Of a DNA stretch of 64,000 nucleotides, positions 19,636 to 28,887 are shown piece after piece (position 1 is the first letter of the stretch; every line of letters starts with the position of its first letter). Made by a program: the position numbers and the translations under genes. Where the stretch lies: contig NZ_JBNCNS010000005.1 in the NCBI RefSeq assembly GCF_049847105.1, positions 310,001 through 374,000 on the forward strand, in the 5' to 3' direction. The DNA is from Gordonia sp049847105 (GTDB lineage: Bacteria > Actinomycetota > Actinomycetes > Mycobacteriales > Mycobacteriaceae). The notes beneath the pieces are model-generated. The model was not told where the DNA came from. It did no database searches and saw only the letters and a program-made list of their open reading frames with translations.

Positions 19636-20913
19636 TCACGCGACCGGACCGTCGTCGGGCGGACGTGCACGGGTGGGGCGTGGACGTACCGGTTGATCGC
19701 GCCCGGTACCGGGATCATCCGAGGACCGGCCACGCCGGATCGGTCCGGAGGACAGGCGGTCGGGCAGCGTCTTGAGCTGGCCGGTGATGTCAGAGGTCTG
19801 CGACGACACCCAGTCGCGCACCTGGGTGGACGCGGCCGGCTTGGCCGGCCACAACGACTGGACCGCGGCGTTGAACTCGGCGCCGACCACGATCGCGAAT
19901 CCCAGAAAGAACGTGAACAGCAGGAACGCGATCGGGGTCGCCAGCGCTCCGTAGGTGTAGCCGGCCCGGGTGATCGCGGTCAGGTAGATGCGCAGGATAT
20001 AGCTCGCGATCCAGAAGAACACCCCGGCCACCACCGCGCCGCCGACCAAGCGGTGCCAGGGCAGCGGATTGGGCAGCGCCAGGTGGTAGAGCGTGGTGAG
20101 CACGATCAGCATCAGGGCGGCGACGAACGGGAAGTAGCCGTAGTCGATCAGCTGGGTGACGATCGGATCCCAGGATTCGGGCACGATCTCGTGCAGATAG
20201 TTGGGGCCAAGGGCGACCAGGGGCAGCAGGAACACCGCGATGATCAGGAACCCCACGTAGAGGAACAGGGCGAAGAAGCGCTGCCACACGGGATTTCGGA
20301 CCTGGTGCTGGTCGTGGGCTCGCACAATCGACGCGACGAAGCAGGAGACCGCCGACGAGCCGGCCCATAGGGAGATGATGAAGCCCGCCGAGATCACCAC
20401 GACCTTGCCGCGCCCGAGGACGTTGTCGACGGTGGGTTTGATGATGTCGCTGACGACGTTGTCGGAGAAGGTGCGGTTGGCGAACGCGATGATCCGCTCA
20501 TAGATCACGTCGACCGTGTCGGGGCCGAACCATCCGGCAATGTAGCCGACGCTCCCGAGGATCCCGAGTACGAGCGGTGGCAGCGAGAGGGCCTGCCAGA
20601 AGGCGGCCTGCGCGGCCCAGCCGACGACGCCGTCGTCCCAGGCCTTCTTGATGGTCCGCCATACCAGCCGGTGCAGATTCGGCAGCACCGGCGGGCCGGG
20701 CGGGTGCGGGATCTCGACGGCGGGGTCGTCGTGGCCGGTCGGCGCTCGCGTATCGCCGCGGTCCGGTGGACCCTCCTGTTCACGGCCGAGCGTCTCTGGG
20801 GCGGGTGACCGTCGGCGGTTGCGCGTTGACCCGGGTTCCGTCTGCCGGCGGTTCGGTCGGGACGCCTGAGGGACGGTCGGTGGGGCAGGATCGACGATGG
20901 GGGTGGTCGGCAT
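19636..20913 (-). CDS. YihY/virulence factor BrkB family membrane protein
   Basis: 425 residues. A proline-rich cytoplasmic N-terminus (about 1-80) precedes six predicted membrane helices (about 95-345), with the family segments VGWAAQAAFWQALSLPP, GRGKVVVISAGFII and YTYGALATPIAFLLFTFFLGFAIVVGAEFNAA; a charged tail follows. The family was once called RNase BN in error; its role (possibly transport or envelope integrity) is unknown. The start is uncertain: the frame extends to a GTG at 21045 (469 residues) through low-complexity sequence, and neither start has a convincing ribosome-binding site. Confidence 0.85.
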   Translation of the reverse strand: MPTTPIVDPAPPTVPQASRPNRRQTEPGSTRNRRRSPAPETLGREQEGPPDRGDTRAPTGHDDPAVEIPHPPGPPVLPNLHRLVWRTIKKAWDDGVVGWAAQAAFWQALSLPPLVLGILGSVGYIAGWFGPDTVDVIYERIIAFANRTFSDNVVSDIIKPTVDNVLGRGKVVVISAGFIISLWAGSSAVSCFVASIVRAHDQHQVRNPVWQRFFALFLYVGFLIIAVFLLPLVALGPNYLHEIVPESWDPIVTQLIDYGYFPFVAALMLIVLTTLYHLALPNPLPWHRLVGGAVVAGVFFWIASYILRIYLTAITRAGYTYGALATPIAFLLFTFFLGFAIVVGAEFNAAVQSLWPAKPAASTQVRDWVSSQTSDITGQLKTLPDRLSSGPIRRGRSSDDPGTGRDQPVRPRPTRARPPDDGPVA

Positions 20914-21319
20914 GCTCCCGTCGGGGCTCCGGCCCGCAACACCCCGGTTCCGCGCGTACGGCCCATCCGCCGACGACGTGCTGTCCTCGGTGATCGGTAC
21001 AGGGTTCCGGTTGCGACTGTCTATGGCTCCAGCATCCCTGATCACGCACCGAAGCGGGTGACCGGTCCCGGCGTGGTGTGTGGTGTGTCGGATCCGCCAC
21101 CCGCAGACGGGACGATCTGTGCCACACCCGCGACCGAGTGCGCGTCGCCCGAGCCGTCGTCGGCGGCCCCCGGTAGCATGGCCCGCGTCCCCTTGAGTGT
21201 GCGGATGGATCGGGAGCCGAGCGACCGGGCCGGGCGAAGATCTCGTGCACGAGGGGATGTTTCATGCCCCCGGAACGTGGTGTCCGGCCCCGATGACAGG
21301 TGTCAGGAGCAGTGCAGGA
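20914..21319. other. 406-base intergenic stretch between divergent YihY and helicase genes
   Basis: No gene is supported here. The left part may encode an N-terminal extension of the YihY protein. On the forward strand TAGCAT at 21174-21179 is a possible -10 for the helicase gene, which would then have a leader of about 130 bases. No hairpin or riboswitch fold was recognised. Confidence 0.5.
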
Positions 21320-23056
21320 GTGACTTCAGCAGCCCACGACGACCCATCCGCCCACGAGGTGCCGGTTCCGGCAGACCCGGCGCTGCGAGCCTGGCAGCGG
21401 CGCGCACTGACGAAGTACCTGACGCGCCGTCCCCAGGACTTCCTCGCGGTGGCCACGCCCGGTGCCGGTAAGACCACCTTCGGGCTCCGGGTGGCGCGCG
21501 AACTGCTCGACGACCGGACAGTCGACCAGATCGCCGTCGTCGCGCCGACGGAGCATCTGAAGCACCAGTGGGCCGAGGCTGCCGCCCGAGTGGGGATCGC
21601 GCTGGACTCTCGGTTCAGCAACTCGACCGGCCAGACCAGTTCGGATTACCACGGGGTGGTCCTCACCTATGCGCAGGTCGCTGCGCATCCCACTCGGCAT
21701 CGCGTGCGGACCGAGAACCGGCGGACCCTGGTGATCCTGGACGAGATCCACCACGGCGGCGACGCCAAATCGTGGGGCGACGCGATTCGTGAGGCATTCT
21801 CCGACGCGACGCGCCGTCTGGCGCTGACCGGCACACCGTTCCGGTCCGACGACTCGCCGATCCCGTTCGTCACCTATGAACCCGAGGCGGGCGGGGTGCT
21901 GCGGTCCAAGGCCGACCACACCTACGGCTATGCCGACGCGCTCGCCGACGGAGTGGTCCGCCCGGTGGTCTTCCTCGCTTACAGCGGGCAGGCCAGCTGG
22001 CGGACCAGCGCAGGCGAGGAGTTCACGGCGCGCCTGGGTGAGCCACTGTCCCAGGAGCACACCGCGCGGGCCTGGCGGACCGCGCTCGACCCGCATGGCG
22101 ATTGGATTCCCGCGGTCCTCGAGGGCGCGCACACGCGTCTGCGTCAACTACGCGCCGGCGGTATCCCCGATGCGGGTGGGCTGGTCATCGCCACGGACCA
22201 GACGACCGCGCGTGACTACGCCGAGCTACTCACCGCGATCACCGGCAAGCGACCGACGATCGTGCTCTCCGACGATCCCAAGTCGTCGTCGCGGATCGCC
22301 GAGTTCGCCGCGTCCGATGACGAATGGATGGTCGCGGTGCGCATGGTGTCGGAAGGTGTCGACGTGCCGCGACTCGCGGTCGGCGTCTACGCCACCAGCG
22401 CCTCGACGCCCCTCTACTTCGCACAGGCGATCGGTCGCTTCGTGCGTTCCCGGCGCCCGGGGGAGACGGCGAGCGTCTTCCTGCCGTCGGTGCCGGTACT
22501 TCTCGGCCTCGCGAGCGAGATGGAAGCGGAACGCGACCACGTGCTGGGCAAACCACACCGCGAGAGCGACGGTCTCGACGACGCGCTGCTGATCGATGCG
22601 AACAAGCAGAAGGACGAACCCGGTGAGGATGAGAAGGCTTTCGAGTCGCTCCACGCCGACGCCGAACTCGATCAGGTGATCTTCGACGGTGCGTCGTTCG
22701 GCACGGCGACCTTCGCGGGCACCGACGAGGAGTCCGACTACCTGGGGCTCCCCGGTCTGCTCGACGCAGAGCAAATGCGCGCCCTGCTGCGCAAGCGGCA
22801 GGCCGAGCAGGTGTCGGATCGCACGGCCGCCGCGGCGGTGGACGCACCCGCGCCGACCCCCCGCCCCGCCGGCGAGAATCTGCACGCGTTGCGCAAGGAG
22901 CTCAACGGGCTGGTCGCGATGCATCACCACCGGACGGGCAAGCCGCACGGCATGGTGCACAACGAGCTGCGGACGCGGCTCGGCGGGCCCCCGACGGCCA
23001 TGGCCACCGCCGATCAGTTACGAGATCGGATCGCCGCGCTGCGCGAGTGGCGCTGA
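21320..23056 (+). CDS. DEAD/DEAH-box helicase (superfamily 2)
   Basis: 578 residues. Motif I is ATPGAGKTT, motif II ILDEIHHGG (DEIH), motif III ALTGTPF, and motif VI QAIGRFVRSRRPGE; the overall layout is that of RecA-fold helicases of the type III restriction-like/XPB group found singly in actinobacteria. The C-terminus (about 455-578) adds an acidic region and a helical domain rich in charged residues (LHALRKELNGLVAMHHHRTGKPHG). The GTG at 21320 was chosen because AGGAG lies ten bases upstream; an ATG at 21293 and a GTG at 21197 are alternatives. No restriction or methylase gene adjoins it, so a repair or RNA role is more likely than restriction. Confidence 0.85.
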   Translation: MTSAAHDDPSAHEVPVPADPALRAWQRRALTKYLTRRPQDFLAVATPGAGKTTFGLRVARELLDDRTVDQIAVVAPTEHLKHQWAEAAARVGIALDSRFSNSTGQTSSDYHGVVLTYAQVAAHPTRHRVRTENRRTLVILDEIHHGGDAKSWGDAIREAFSDATRRLALTGTPFRSDDSPIPFVTYEPEAGGVLRSKADHTYGYADALADGVVRPVVFLAYSGQASWRTSAGEEFTARLGEPLSQEHTARAWRTALDPHGDWIPAVLEGAHTRLRQLRAGGIPDAGGLVIATDQTTARDYAELLTAITGKRPTIVLSDDPKSSSRIAEFAASDDEWMVAVRMVSEGVDVPRLAVGVYATSASTPLYFAQAIGRFVRSRRPGETASVFLPSVPVLLGLASEMEAERDHVLGKPHRESDGLDDALLIDANKQKDEPGEDEKAFESLHADAELDQVIFDGASFGTATFAGTDEESDYLGLPGLLDAEQMRALLRKRQAEQVSDRTAAAAVDAPAPTPRPAGENLHALRKELNGLVAMHHHRTGKPHGMVHNELRTRLGGPPTAMATADQLRDRIAALREWR

Positions 23057-23080
23057 TCGGTCGACGTCGGACCCGGATAC

Positions 23081-23117
23081 GAGAAGGCCCGGCCGGAATC
23101 TCCGGCCGGGCCTTCTC
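23081..23117. terminator. strong bidirectional terminator
   Basis: Perfect 17-bp stem (GAGAAGGCCCGGCCGGA at 23081-23097, complement at 23101-23117) with a three-base loop, between the convergent helicase and DUF7455 genes. Confidence 0.9.
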
Positions 23118-23132
23118 GGTTGCTCGTGTCGA

Positions 23133-23339
23133 TCAGACCAATTCGCTCGCGGATTCCACGACCGTGGCGGACAGCTCGACGAGCTTCGCCTCGTGTTCGT
23201 TGAAGTGATGACGGCAGAAGAGAAGCTCTCCGCCCGCGGGCAGTACTGCCCGAACCTTGGCGGCTGCGCCGCAGCGGTCGCAGCGGTCGGCAGCGGTCAG
23301 CGGCATGGAGATCGGGGATGTGGTGGCGGTGTCTGACAT
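23133..23339 (-). CDS. small zinc-ribbon protein (DUF7455 family)
   Basis: 68 residues with the conserved actinobacterial core LTAADRCDRCGAAAKVRAVLP...LLFCRHHFNEH. The CxxC and CxxH pairs would bind one zinc ion. The family commonly sits near sigA, as here, but its role is unknown. The ATG at 23339 has GGAGGAA five to nine bases upstream, which decides it over the longer frame reaching 23522. Confidence 0.87.
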   Translation of the reverse strand: MSDTATTSPISMPLTAADRCDRCGAAAKVRAVLPAGGELLFCRHHFNEHEAKLVELSATVVESASELV

Positions 23340-23608
23340 GGTTCCTCCGTCCCGGTCCGGCGGGTCCGTCCGAGGTCGGTCGCCTTTCCCTTCGTGAGCC
23401 GACACATCGGTCTGATGCGTCGCCCTCACCTTCTCAGACGTTTGGGGGTTTCGTATTGTTCCGAGAGCCCGCGCGGGTGTGTCGTCACTCACCCGTAACA
23501 CAGCGATCCGCGCCGGCAACAAGCCCAGGATCGGGTGTTACACCGAGTGCGACCCCGATCACACCTCCGATCACACTTCGGGCCGTGCCCGCGCGTCGCC
23601 GCGGCGGA

Positions 23609-24568
23609 TCAGCCGGCTGACGACACGGACTCGACAGCGGTCGGTGTCACATCGACCGCACGCTCTTCGCGCTCCCGGCTCACCGCGTCCGAGGACTCGT
23701 TCTCGCGGTCGCGCAGGTACTCGCGCAGCGAATAGACGAACGCGGCCGCCCAGACCGCGACGACGACCACGTAGATGGCCGTCTGCACCGCGGACGGGAC
23801 GTCGACGAGCTCGCTGTGCAGGAGTGAGCGCGTGTTGGTGAGCACGATCAGACCGCCGACCGACGCGCCGAGCAGTCGCGGCGGGATGTGGCGCACCAGC
23901 CAGGCCGCGATGGGAGCCGCGACGACACCGCCGACCAGGATCGCGCCGACCCACGCGAAGTTGATGCCCTGGGATCCGAGGCTGAACAGGAAACCCAGGC
24001 TGGCGGCGACCGCGATGATGAACTCGCTGGTGTCGATCGAACCGATGACCTTGCGAGGCTCGAGCCGTCCGCTGGCGAGGATCGCCGGCGTGCCGACCGG
24101 TCCCCAACCGCCGCCACCGGTGGCGTCGACGAACCCGGCGACGAGGCCGAGAGGGGACAGGAACCGTTTGCGCAGCGGCTTGCCGAGGTGATGGCGGGGG
24201 ATGCCCTGCAGCGTGAAACGGGCCAGGATGTAGATGCCGAGGAGCAGCAGGATGATCGCCATCAGTGGGGCGGCGGCCTCGGTCGACAGGTTCGAGAGCA
24301 CTGTCGCACCCAGGAAGGAACCGATGGCACCCGGTATCGCGATCCGTCGGACCACCTTCCAGTCGACATTGCCGAAACGCCAGTGGGAGATCCCGGACAC
24401 CAAGGTGGTCCCGATCTCGGCGAGGTGGACGGTGGCCGACGCCGCGGCCGGGTTGGTGCCGACGGCGAGGAGCAGCGTGGTGGTGGTCACGCCGTAGGCC
24501 ATACCGAGGCTGCCGTCGACGAGTTGCGCGGCGAGGCCCACGAGGCCGATCAGAACGATGGTTCGCAT
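23609..24568 (-). CDS. TauE/SafE family sulfite/organosulfur anion exporter
   Basis: 319-residue inner-membrane protein with eight or nine hydrophobic segments. The two repeats of the TauE/SafE fold are seen in LVGLAAQLVDGSLGMAYGVTTTTLL (about 9-33) and GLVAGFVDATGGGGWGPVGTPAIL (about 140-163), with the glycine-rich substrate loops. The C-terminal 40 residues are charged and cytoplasmic. Family members export sulfite, sulfoacetate or related anions. A small putative cysteine-containing leader peptide lies 127 bases upstream on the same strand, which fits regulation by sulfur or cysteine supply. Confidence 0.88.
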   Translation of the reverse strand: MRTIVLIGLVGLAAQLVDGSLGMAYGVTTTTLLLAVGTNPAAASATVHLAEIGTTLVSGISHWRFGNVDWKVVRRIAIPGAIGSFLGATVLSNLSTEAAAPLMAIILLLLGIYILARFTLQGIPRHHLGKPLRKRFLSPLGLVAGFVDATGGGGWGPVGTPAILASGRLEPRKVIGSIDTSEFIIAVAASLGFLFSLGSQGINFAWVGAILVGGVVAAPIAAWLVRHIPPRLLGASVGGLIVLTNTRSLLHSELVDVPSAVQTAIYVVVVAVWAAAFVYSLREYLRDRENESSDAVSREREERAVDVTPTAVESVSSAG

Positions 24569-24695
24569 GGTTGAGGTCTTTCAGGTCAGGTGAAGGTGAC
24601 TGAGCAGAAGTCCACCGGACCCGACCGTGCGCCAGATGCGGCGTCGAGGTACGGAGATCGTGACCGGGACTTCGTGGATCGACGCGCCGCGGGGA

Positions 24696-24776
24696 TCAGC
24701 TGATCGGGCCGCGACGCCGACGACACAACATCGACGCCACGCGCAGCAGGTCGACGGACCGTCGGGTCACGAGCAT
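24696..24776 (-). CDS. putative sulfur/cysteine regulatory leader peptide
   Basis: 26-codon ORF whose core VDLLRVASMLCRRRR matches the pattern (xDLLRVASxLC) of the short leader peptides annotated upstream of cysteine, sulfate and sulfite-transport genes in many actinobacteria. It reads ATG at 24776 to TGA at 24696 and is followed by 127 bases before the TauE/SafE start. Stalling at its single cysteine codon, or at the arginine run, could adjust translation or termination of the exporter message. The pattern is recognised from memory, without alignment. Confidence 0.6.
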   Translation of the reverse strand: MLVTRRSVDLLRVASMLCRRRRGPIS

Positions 24777-24885
24777 GCGCAGAATGGTAGGACGTGCGGC
24801 ACGGGAACCGGGTATTGCGCACCTGTGGAAATCTCTGCGGGCGCAACCTTGACAAATTGGCTGTCGTCGGGCACTTCTGATCGGC

Positions 24886-25281
24886 ATGACCGGACCCGAT
24901 GAATCACACCGTGGCATCGACGACGACGGACCGCGATACCTCGTACACCTGTGCACCCGCGACGAATGGGAGACCGCGCGACAATCCGGCCACCGTCAGC
25001 CGCCATCGCTCACCGACGCGGGTTTCGTCCACCTGTCGGCTCCTGTGCAGGTGCATCTGCCGGCGAATCGATTGTTCGCCGGACACGACGACCTCGTGCT
25101 GCTCATCGTCGACAGCGCGCTGCTCGACGCGCCCGTCGTGTGGGAACCCGGGGTGCCGGAGGATCCCGAGAGCATGCGTTTTCCGCATCTCTACGGCGCG
25201 CTGCCCACTCACGCGGTGGTCGAGATGCGCGCCTATCGTCCAGACGGTGCCACCGGAATGTTTCTGCCGCCGTCGATCTGA
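24886..25281 (+). CDS. DUF952 family protein
   Basis: 131 residues matching DUF952, a small family of compact cytoplasmic proteins related in fold to ADP-ribosyltransferase-like proteins; no activity is established. Typical segments are YLVHLCTRDEWETARQSG, GFVHLSAPVQVHLPANRLFAG and FPHLYGALPTHAVVEM. The ATG at 24886 lacks a clear ribosome-binding site; the next in-frame start would remove conserved sequence. The stop codon lies inside the terminator hairpin shared with sigA. Confidence 0.84.
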   Translation: MTGPDESHRGIDDDGPRYLVHLCTRDEWETARQSGHRQPPSLTDAGFVHLSAPVQVHLPANRLFAGHDDLVLLIVDSALLDAPVVWEPGVPEDPESMRFPHLYGALPTHAVVEMRAYRPDGATGMFLPPSI

Positions 25282-25299
25282 GATCGGCGGCGGCAGAAA
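25261..25299. terminator. bidirectional terminator between DUF952 and sigA
   Basis: TTTCTGCCGCCG (25261-25272) pairs perfectly with 25288-25299, and GATC/GATC pairs inside the loop. The left arm is part of the DUF952 coding sequence. Confidence 0.8.
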
Positions 25300-25321
25300 C
25301 AGGATTGCGGCGGTCGGGCGC

Positions 25322-26767
25322 CTAGTCCAGGTAGTCGCGCAGCACCTGGGAACGTGACGGGTGCCGCAGTTTCGACATCGTCTTCGACTCGATCTGGCGG
25401 ATACGCTCGCGGGTGACGCCGTACACCTGCCCGATCTCGTCGAGGGTGCGCGGCTGACCGTCGGTCAGACCGAAGCGCAGGCGGACCACGCCGGCCTCGC
25501 GCTCGGAGAGCGTCTCGAGCACCGACTGGAGCTGATCCTGCAGCAGGGTGAAGCTCACCGCGTCGACCGCGACGACGGCCTCGGAATCCTCGATGAAGTC
25601 GCCGAGCTGGCTGTCACCCTCGTCGCCGATGGTCTGATCCAACGAGATCGGCTCTCGCGCATACTGCTGGATCTCCAGCACCTTCTCCGGCGTGATGTCC
25701 ATCTCCTTGGCGAGCTCTTCGGGAGTGGGCTCGCGGCCCAGATCCTGGAGCAGCTCACGCTGGATGCGGCCGAGCTTGTTGATGACCTCGACCATGTGGA
25801 CCGGGATGCGGATCGTGCGTGCCTGATCGGCCATCGCGCGGGTGATCGCCTGTCGGATCCACCAGGTGGCATACGTGGAGAACTTGTAGCCCTTGGTGTA
25901 GTCGAACTTCTCGACGGCGCGGATCAGACCGAGGTTGCCCTCCTGGATCAGGTCCAGGAACGCCATCCCGCGGCCGGTGTACCGCTTGGCCAGGGAGACC
26001 ACCAGTCGCAGGTTCGCCTCGAGCAGATGGTTCTTGGCGCGGTTGCCGTCCCGCGAGATCCAGTTCAGATCACGCTTGGACGCGGTGCTGATCTTGTCAC
26101 CCGAATCGACGAGTCGACGCAGTCGCTCGGTGGCGAAGAGGCCTGCCTCGATGCGCTTGGCGAGCTCGACCTCCTCTTCGGCGTTGAGGAGGGCGACCTT
26201 GCCGATCTGCTTGAGATAGGCGCGGACGGAGTCGGCCGATGCGGTGAGCTCGGCATCCTTGCGCGCCTGACGGAGCGCTTCTGACTCGTCCTCGTCCCAG
26301 ACGAAGTCGCCTGCCGTCCGTTCTTTCTCCTCCGGGACCTGTTTGCTCTTGGCCGCGGCAGGCTTGGCTGCGCCTGCTGCTGCCGGGACCACCACGGTCT
26401 CTTCGGCGTCATCGGTCTCGGCGTCCTCGCTGTCGGGCGAGTCGTCATCGTCATCGTCGTCGACGGCGATGTCGTCGATCTCGACATCCTCGTCGATCTC
26501 GCCGTCGGGGGCGTCGATGTCGTCGATCGTGCCGGAGTCTTCGACGTCCTGGGTCGACTCGACACCGTCGGCATCCGACGGTGTGGTGGCCTTCTTGGCT
26601 CCGCGCTTCGCAGGGGCCTTCTTTGCCGCCTTCTTGGCGGTTGCCTTGCGAGCGGGCGCCTTCTTGGCCGCTTTCTTTGCGGGTCGCTTGGCCGGCGCGT
26701 TCTCCGTGGCGGTCGTCGCGTCTGTCGAATCGTCGACGTCGGCCTGGCGGGTCTGGGTGGCTGCCAC
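25322..26767 (-). CDS. sigA: principal RNA polymerase sigma factor SigA
   Basis: Group 1 sigma factor, 481 residues. The first 70 residues are Lys/Ala/Pro-rich (AKKAAKKAPARK), then an acidic region 1.1-like segment (about 75-145, including runs of aspartate), then the nearly invariant actinobacterial core starting at DFVWDEDESEALRQARKDAE. Regions 2 (TYATWWIRQAITRAMADQARTIRIP as landmark), 3 and 4.2 (LDEIGQVYGVTRERIRQIESK) are complete, ending in RDYLD. The GTG at 26767 matches the mycobacterial N-terminus (AAT...) and has AAAGG upstream, so the longer frame to 26869 is rejected. A TACAAT -10 lies about 100 bases upstream. Confidence 0.96.
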   Translation of the reverse strand: MAATQTRQADVDDSTDATTATENAPAKRPAKKAAKKAPARKATAKKAAKKAPAKRGAKKATTPSDADGVESTQDVEDSGTIDDIDAPDGEIDEDVEIDDIAVDDDDDDDSPDSEDAETDDAEETVVVPAAAGAAKPAAAKSKQVPEEKERTAGDFVWDEDESEALRQARKDAELTASADSVRAYLKQIGKVALLNAEEEVELAKRIEAGLFATERLRRLVDSGDKISTASKRDLNWISRDGNRAKNHLLEANLRLVVSLAKRYTGRGMAFLDLIQEGNLGLIRAVEKFDYTKGYKFSTYATWWIRQAITRAMADQARTIRIPVHMVEVINKLGRIQRELLQDLGREPTPEELAKEMDITPEKVLEIQQYAREPISLDQTIGDEGDSQLGDFIEDSEAVVAVDAVSFTLLQDQLQSVLETLSEREAGVVRLRFGLTDGQPRTLDEIGQVYGVTRERIRQIESKTMSKLRHPSRSQVLRDYLD

Positions 26768-26867
26768 GTACAACCTTTCGGAACTGACTATCGTGAATCT
26801 CTCACGGCGGCATGCGCCGACGCGGATCAGGGCTTGATTTCTCGGTGCGTGATCACCGGTGAGGACC

Positions 26868-26873
26868 ATTGTA
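26868..26873 (-). promoter_or_regulatory. candidate -10 of the sigA promoter
   Basis: TACAAT on the reverse strand. A TTGTCA at 26895-26900 is 21 bases further upstream, longer than the usual spacer, so the -35 assignment is doubtful. Confidence 0.4.
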
Positions 26874-26949
26874 ACGACATCGCCCCGCCGGATGTGACAA
26901 AGACCAGGTCAGTGAGTTGTCGGGACGGTGCCGACGGTCCACAACCGGA

Positions 26950-27738
26950 CTAGGTGCGAAGGCCGGCATCGACGGCCATCGCCGCACCCACGATACCCGC
27001 GGTGTTGAGCAGGGTGGCCGGAACCACGGGCGTCTTGTTGGTCAGGTGCGGGATCCATTTGTCGGACTTGCGGCTGATCCCGCCCCCGACGATGAAGAGC
27101 TTCGGCCAGAGCAGTGCCTCGTATGCCTCGAGGACATGCGAGAGCTTGTGCGCCCACTTCTCGTAGGTCCAGCCCTTGTCCTCCTTGACCTTCGACGACG
27201 CCCGGTGCTCGGCCTCCTTGCCGTCGATGATCATGTGGCCGAGCTCCGTGTTCGGGACCAGGGTGCCGTTGATGAGGATGGCGGTGCCGATGCCGGTGCC
27301 CAGGGTGAGCAGCATGACCACCCCGTCGACGCCTGCGCCGCCGCCGTGGCGGTCCTCGGCCATCCCGGCCGCGTCGGCGTCGTTGAGCACGGAGACGGTC
27401 CTGCCCGACAACGCGGAACTGAACAGCTCATAGACGTCCGTGCCGATCCAGCCCTTGTCGATGTTGGCGGCGGTGCGCATGGTGCCGTCGGTGATGACGC
27501 CGGGCAGCGTGAGCCCGACCGGTCCGGTCCAATCGAAGTGGTCGACCACTTCTGCGACGCCGCCGGCGACGGCATCGGGGGTGGAGGGTTGCGGGGTCAG
27601 CACCTTGAATCGGTCGCCGACGAGCAGTCCGGTGTCGAGGTCGACGATCCCGCCCTTGATCCCGGAACCGCCGACGTCGACTCCGAATCCGAGATTGGCT
27701 CCCGGTTGGGCGGTGCTCGCTACCTCGGCGTCGGTCAT
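26950..27738 (-). CDS. ppgK: polyphosphate/ATP-dependent glucokinase PpgK
   Basis: 262-residue ROK-family sugar kinase that phosphorylates glucose using polyphosphate or ATP, feeding glycolysis. The phosphate-binding motif GVDVGGSGIKGG starts near residue 18; LNDADAAG carries the catalytic aspartate, and LTLGTGIGTAI is the second nucleotide-binding motif. The length and the C-terminal WPKLFIVGGGISRKSDKW segment match actinobacterial PPGK. The ATG at 27738 has AGAGGA upstream. It is next to sigA in the mycobacterial order and divergent from suhB. Confidence 0.94.
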   Translation of the reverse strand: MTDAEVASTAQPGANLGFGVDVGGSGIKGGIVDLDTGLLVGDRFKVLTPQPSTPDAVAGGVAEVVDHFDWTGPVGLTLPGVITDGTMRTAANIDKGWIGTDVYELFSSALSGRTVSVLNDADAAGMAEDRHGGGAGVDGVVMLLTLGTGIGTAILINGTLVPNTELGHMIIDGKEAEHRASSKVKEDKGWTYEKWAHKLSHVLEAYEALLWPKLFIVGGGISRKSDKWIPHLTNKTPVVPATLLNTAGIVGAAMAVDAGLRT

Positions 27739-27920
27739 GTCGGAGTCCTCTCTGATCCACCCAATGGGAACTTGCGCGGCCTCAAGGCTATCCAGCCCGG
27801 GCACACCGTGCGCGAGGTCGATGCAAAGTCGTCACCCACTGCACGGCCGCCGTGCAGGACGCGATGGTCAGGACCGAGCCCCTGTGGGCAGATCACGCGG
27901 CGGTGTGCTCACATAGGGAC

Positions 27921-28823
27921 GTGACGGATCATTCCGGGCCAGAGGTCCTCGAGCGCGTCGCGATCGATGTGGCGCAGCGTGCGGCCGACCATGTGCGACG
28001 ACGCCGCCCGGAGCTGTTCGGTCCGGGACCGGGCCACGATCCCGATGCGGTGCGCACGGATGCGGACACCCCGGACGCGGATGCGGCACCCGTCAGCACC
28101 AAGTCGACCCTGACCGATCCGGTGACCCTCGCCGATACCGAGACCGAGCAGCTGATCCGCTCGGAGCTCCGGTCCCGGCGCCCGGGGGACGAGATCCTCG
28201 GCGAGGAGGCCGGTGGAACCGTGGACGTGCCCTCCGGAGTGCGGTGGGTGGTCGATCCGATCGACGGCACGGTGAACTTCATGTACGGCATCCCGGCTTA
28301 CGCGGTCTCCGTCGCGGCCCAGGTGGACGGTCGGTCGGTCGCCGGTGCGGTGGTCGATGTGGCTCGCGCCGTCACGTACTCGGCCGCACTCGGCGCCGGC
28401 GCCCATGTGGATGCCGGTGACGGGCGGATCAAGCTCTCCTGCAACCCGATCGGTCGTCTGGATCTGGCTCTGGTGGCCACCGGGTTCTCCTACGACGCCG
28501 GCCGTCGCGCCACGCAGGGGGCGATCATCGCGGAACTGCTTCCGCGGGTGCGGGACATCCGCCGTGTCGGTGCTGCAGCACTCGATCTGTGCATGGTGGC
28601 GAGCGGTGCGGTGGACGCGCATTTCGAACACGGGCTGAGTCCGTGGGACTGGGCCGCCGGTGGGCTGATCGCCGCCGAGGCGGGCGCGCAGGTGTCCACG
28701 CCGCCCCCGGACTCGCGTTCGGGTGACGGCCATCCGACGATCGCGGTGGCGCCTGGCATCGCGGACGACTTCCTGCGGCTGCTCGACAGCCTCGGGGCCC
28801 GCAACCTGATGCCGTCGGCCTAG
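27921..28823 (+). CDS. suhB: inositol-1-monophosphatase SuhB
   Basis: 300-residue magnesium-dependent phosphatase of the inositol monophosphatase family, expected to release inositol for phosphatidylinositol and mycothiol synthesis. Metal ligands are seen as E95-E96 in GEEAGG, D112 and D115 in DPIDGTVNF, and the late aspartate in SPWDWAAGG. An Asp/Ala-rich insert (about 35-60) is longer than usual. The GTG at 27921 follows AGGGAC; an upstream ATG at 27864 would extend into sequence without similarity. Confidence 0.91.
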   Translation: MTDHSGPEVLERVAIDVAQRAADHVRRRRPELFGPGPGHDPDAVRTDADTPDADAAPVSTKSTLTDPVTLADTETEQLIRSELRSRRPGDEILGEEAGGTVDVPSGVRWVVDPIDGTVNFMYGIPAYAVSVAAQVDGRSVAGAVVDVARAVTYSAALGAGAHVDAGDGRIKLSCNPIGRLDLALVATGFSYDAGRRATQGAIIAELLPRVRDIRRVGAAALDLCMVASGAVDAHFEHGLSPWDWAAGGLIAAEAGAQVSTPPPDSRSGDGHPTIAVAPGIADDFLRLLDSLGARNLMPSA

Positions 28824-28831
28824 ATCTCGCC

Positions 28832-28850
28832 GCCGGCCGGGCCGGCCGGC
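28832..28850. terminator. GC-rich hairpin between suhB and cei
   Basis: GCCGGCC (28832-28838) pairs with GGCCGGC (28844-28850) across a five-base loop, in the convergent space. No T-run follows, as is common in actinobacteria. Confidence 0.55.
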
Positions 28851-28887
28851 AGGAGGGCCTCAGCACGACGGTGGCAGCACGACGGTG

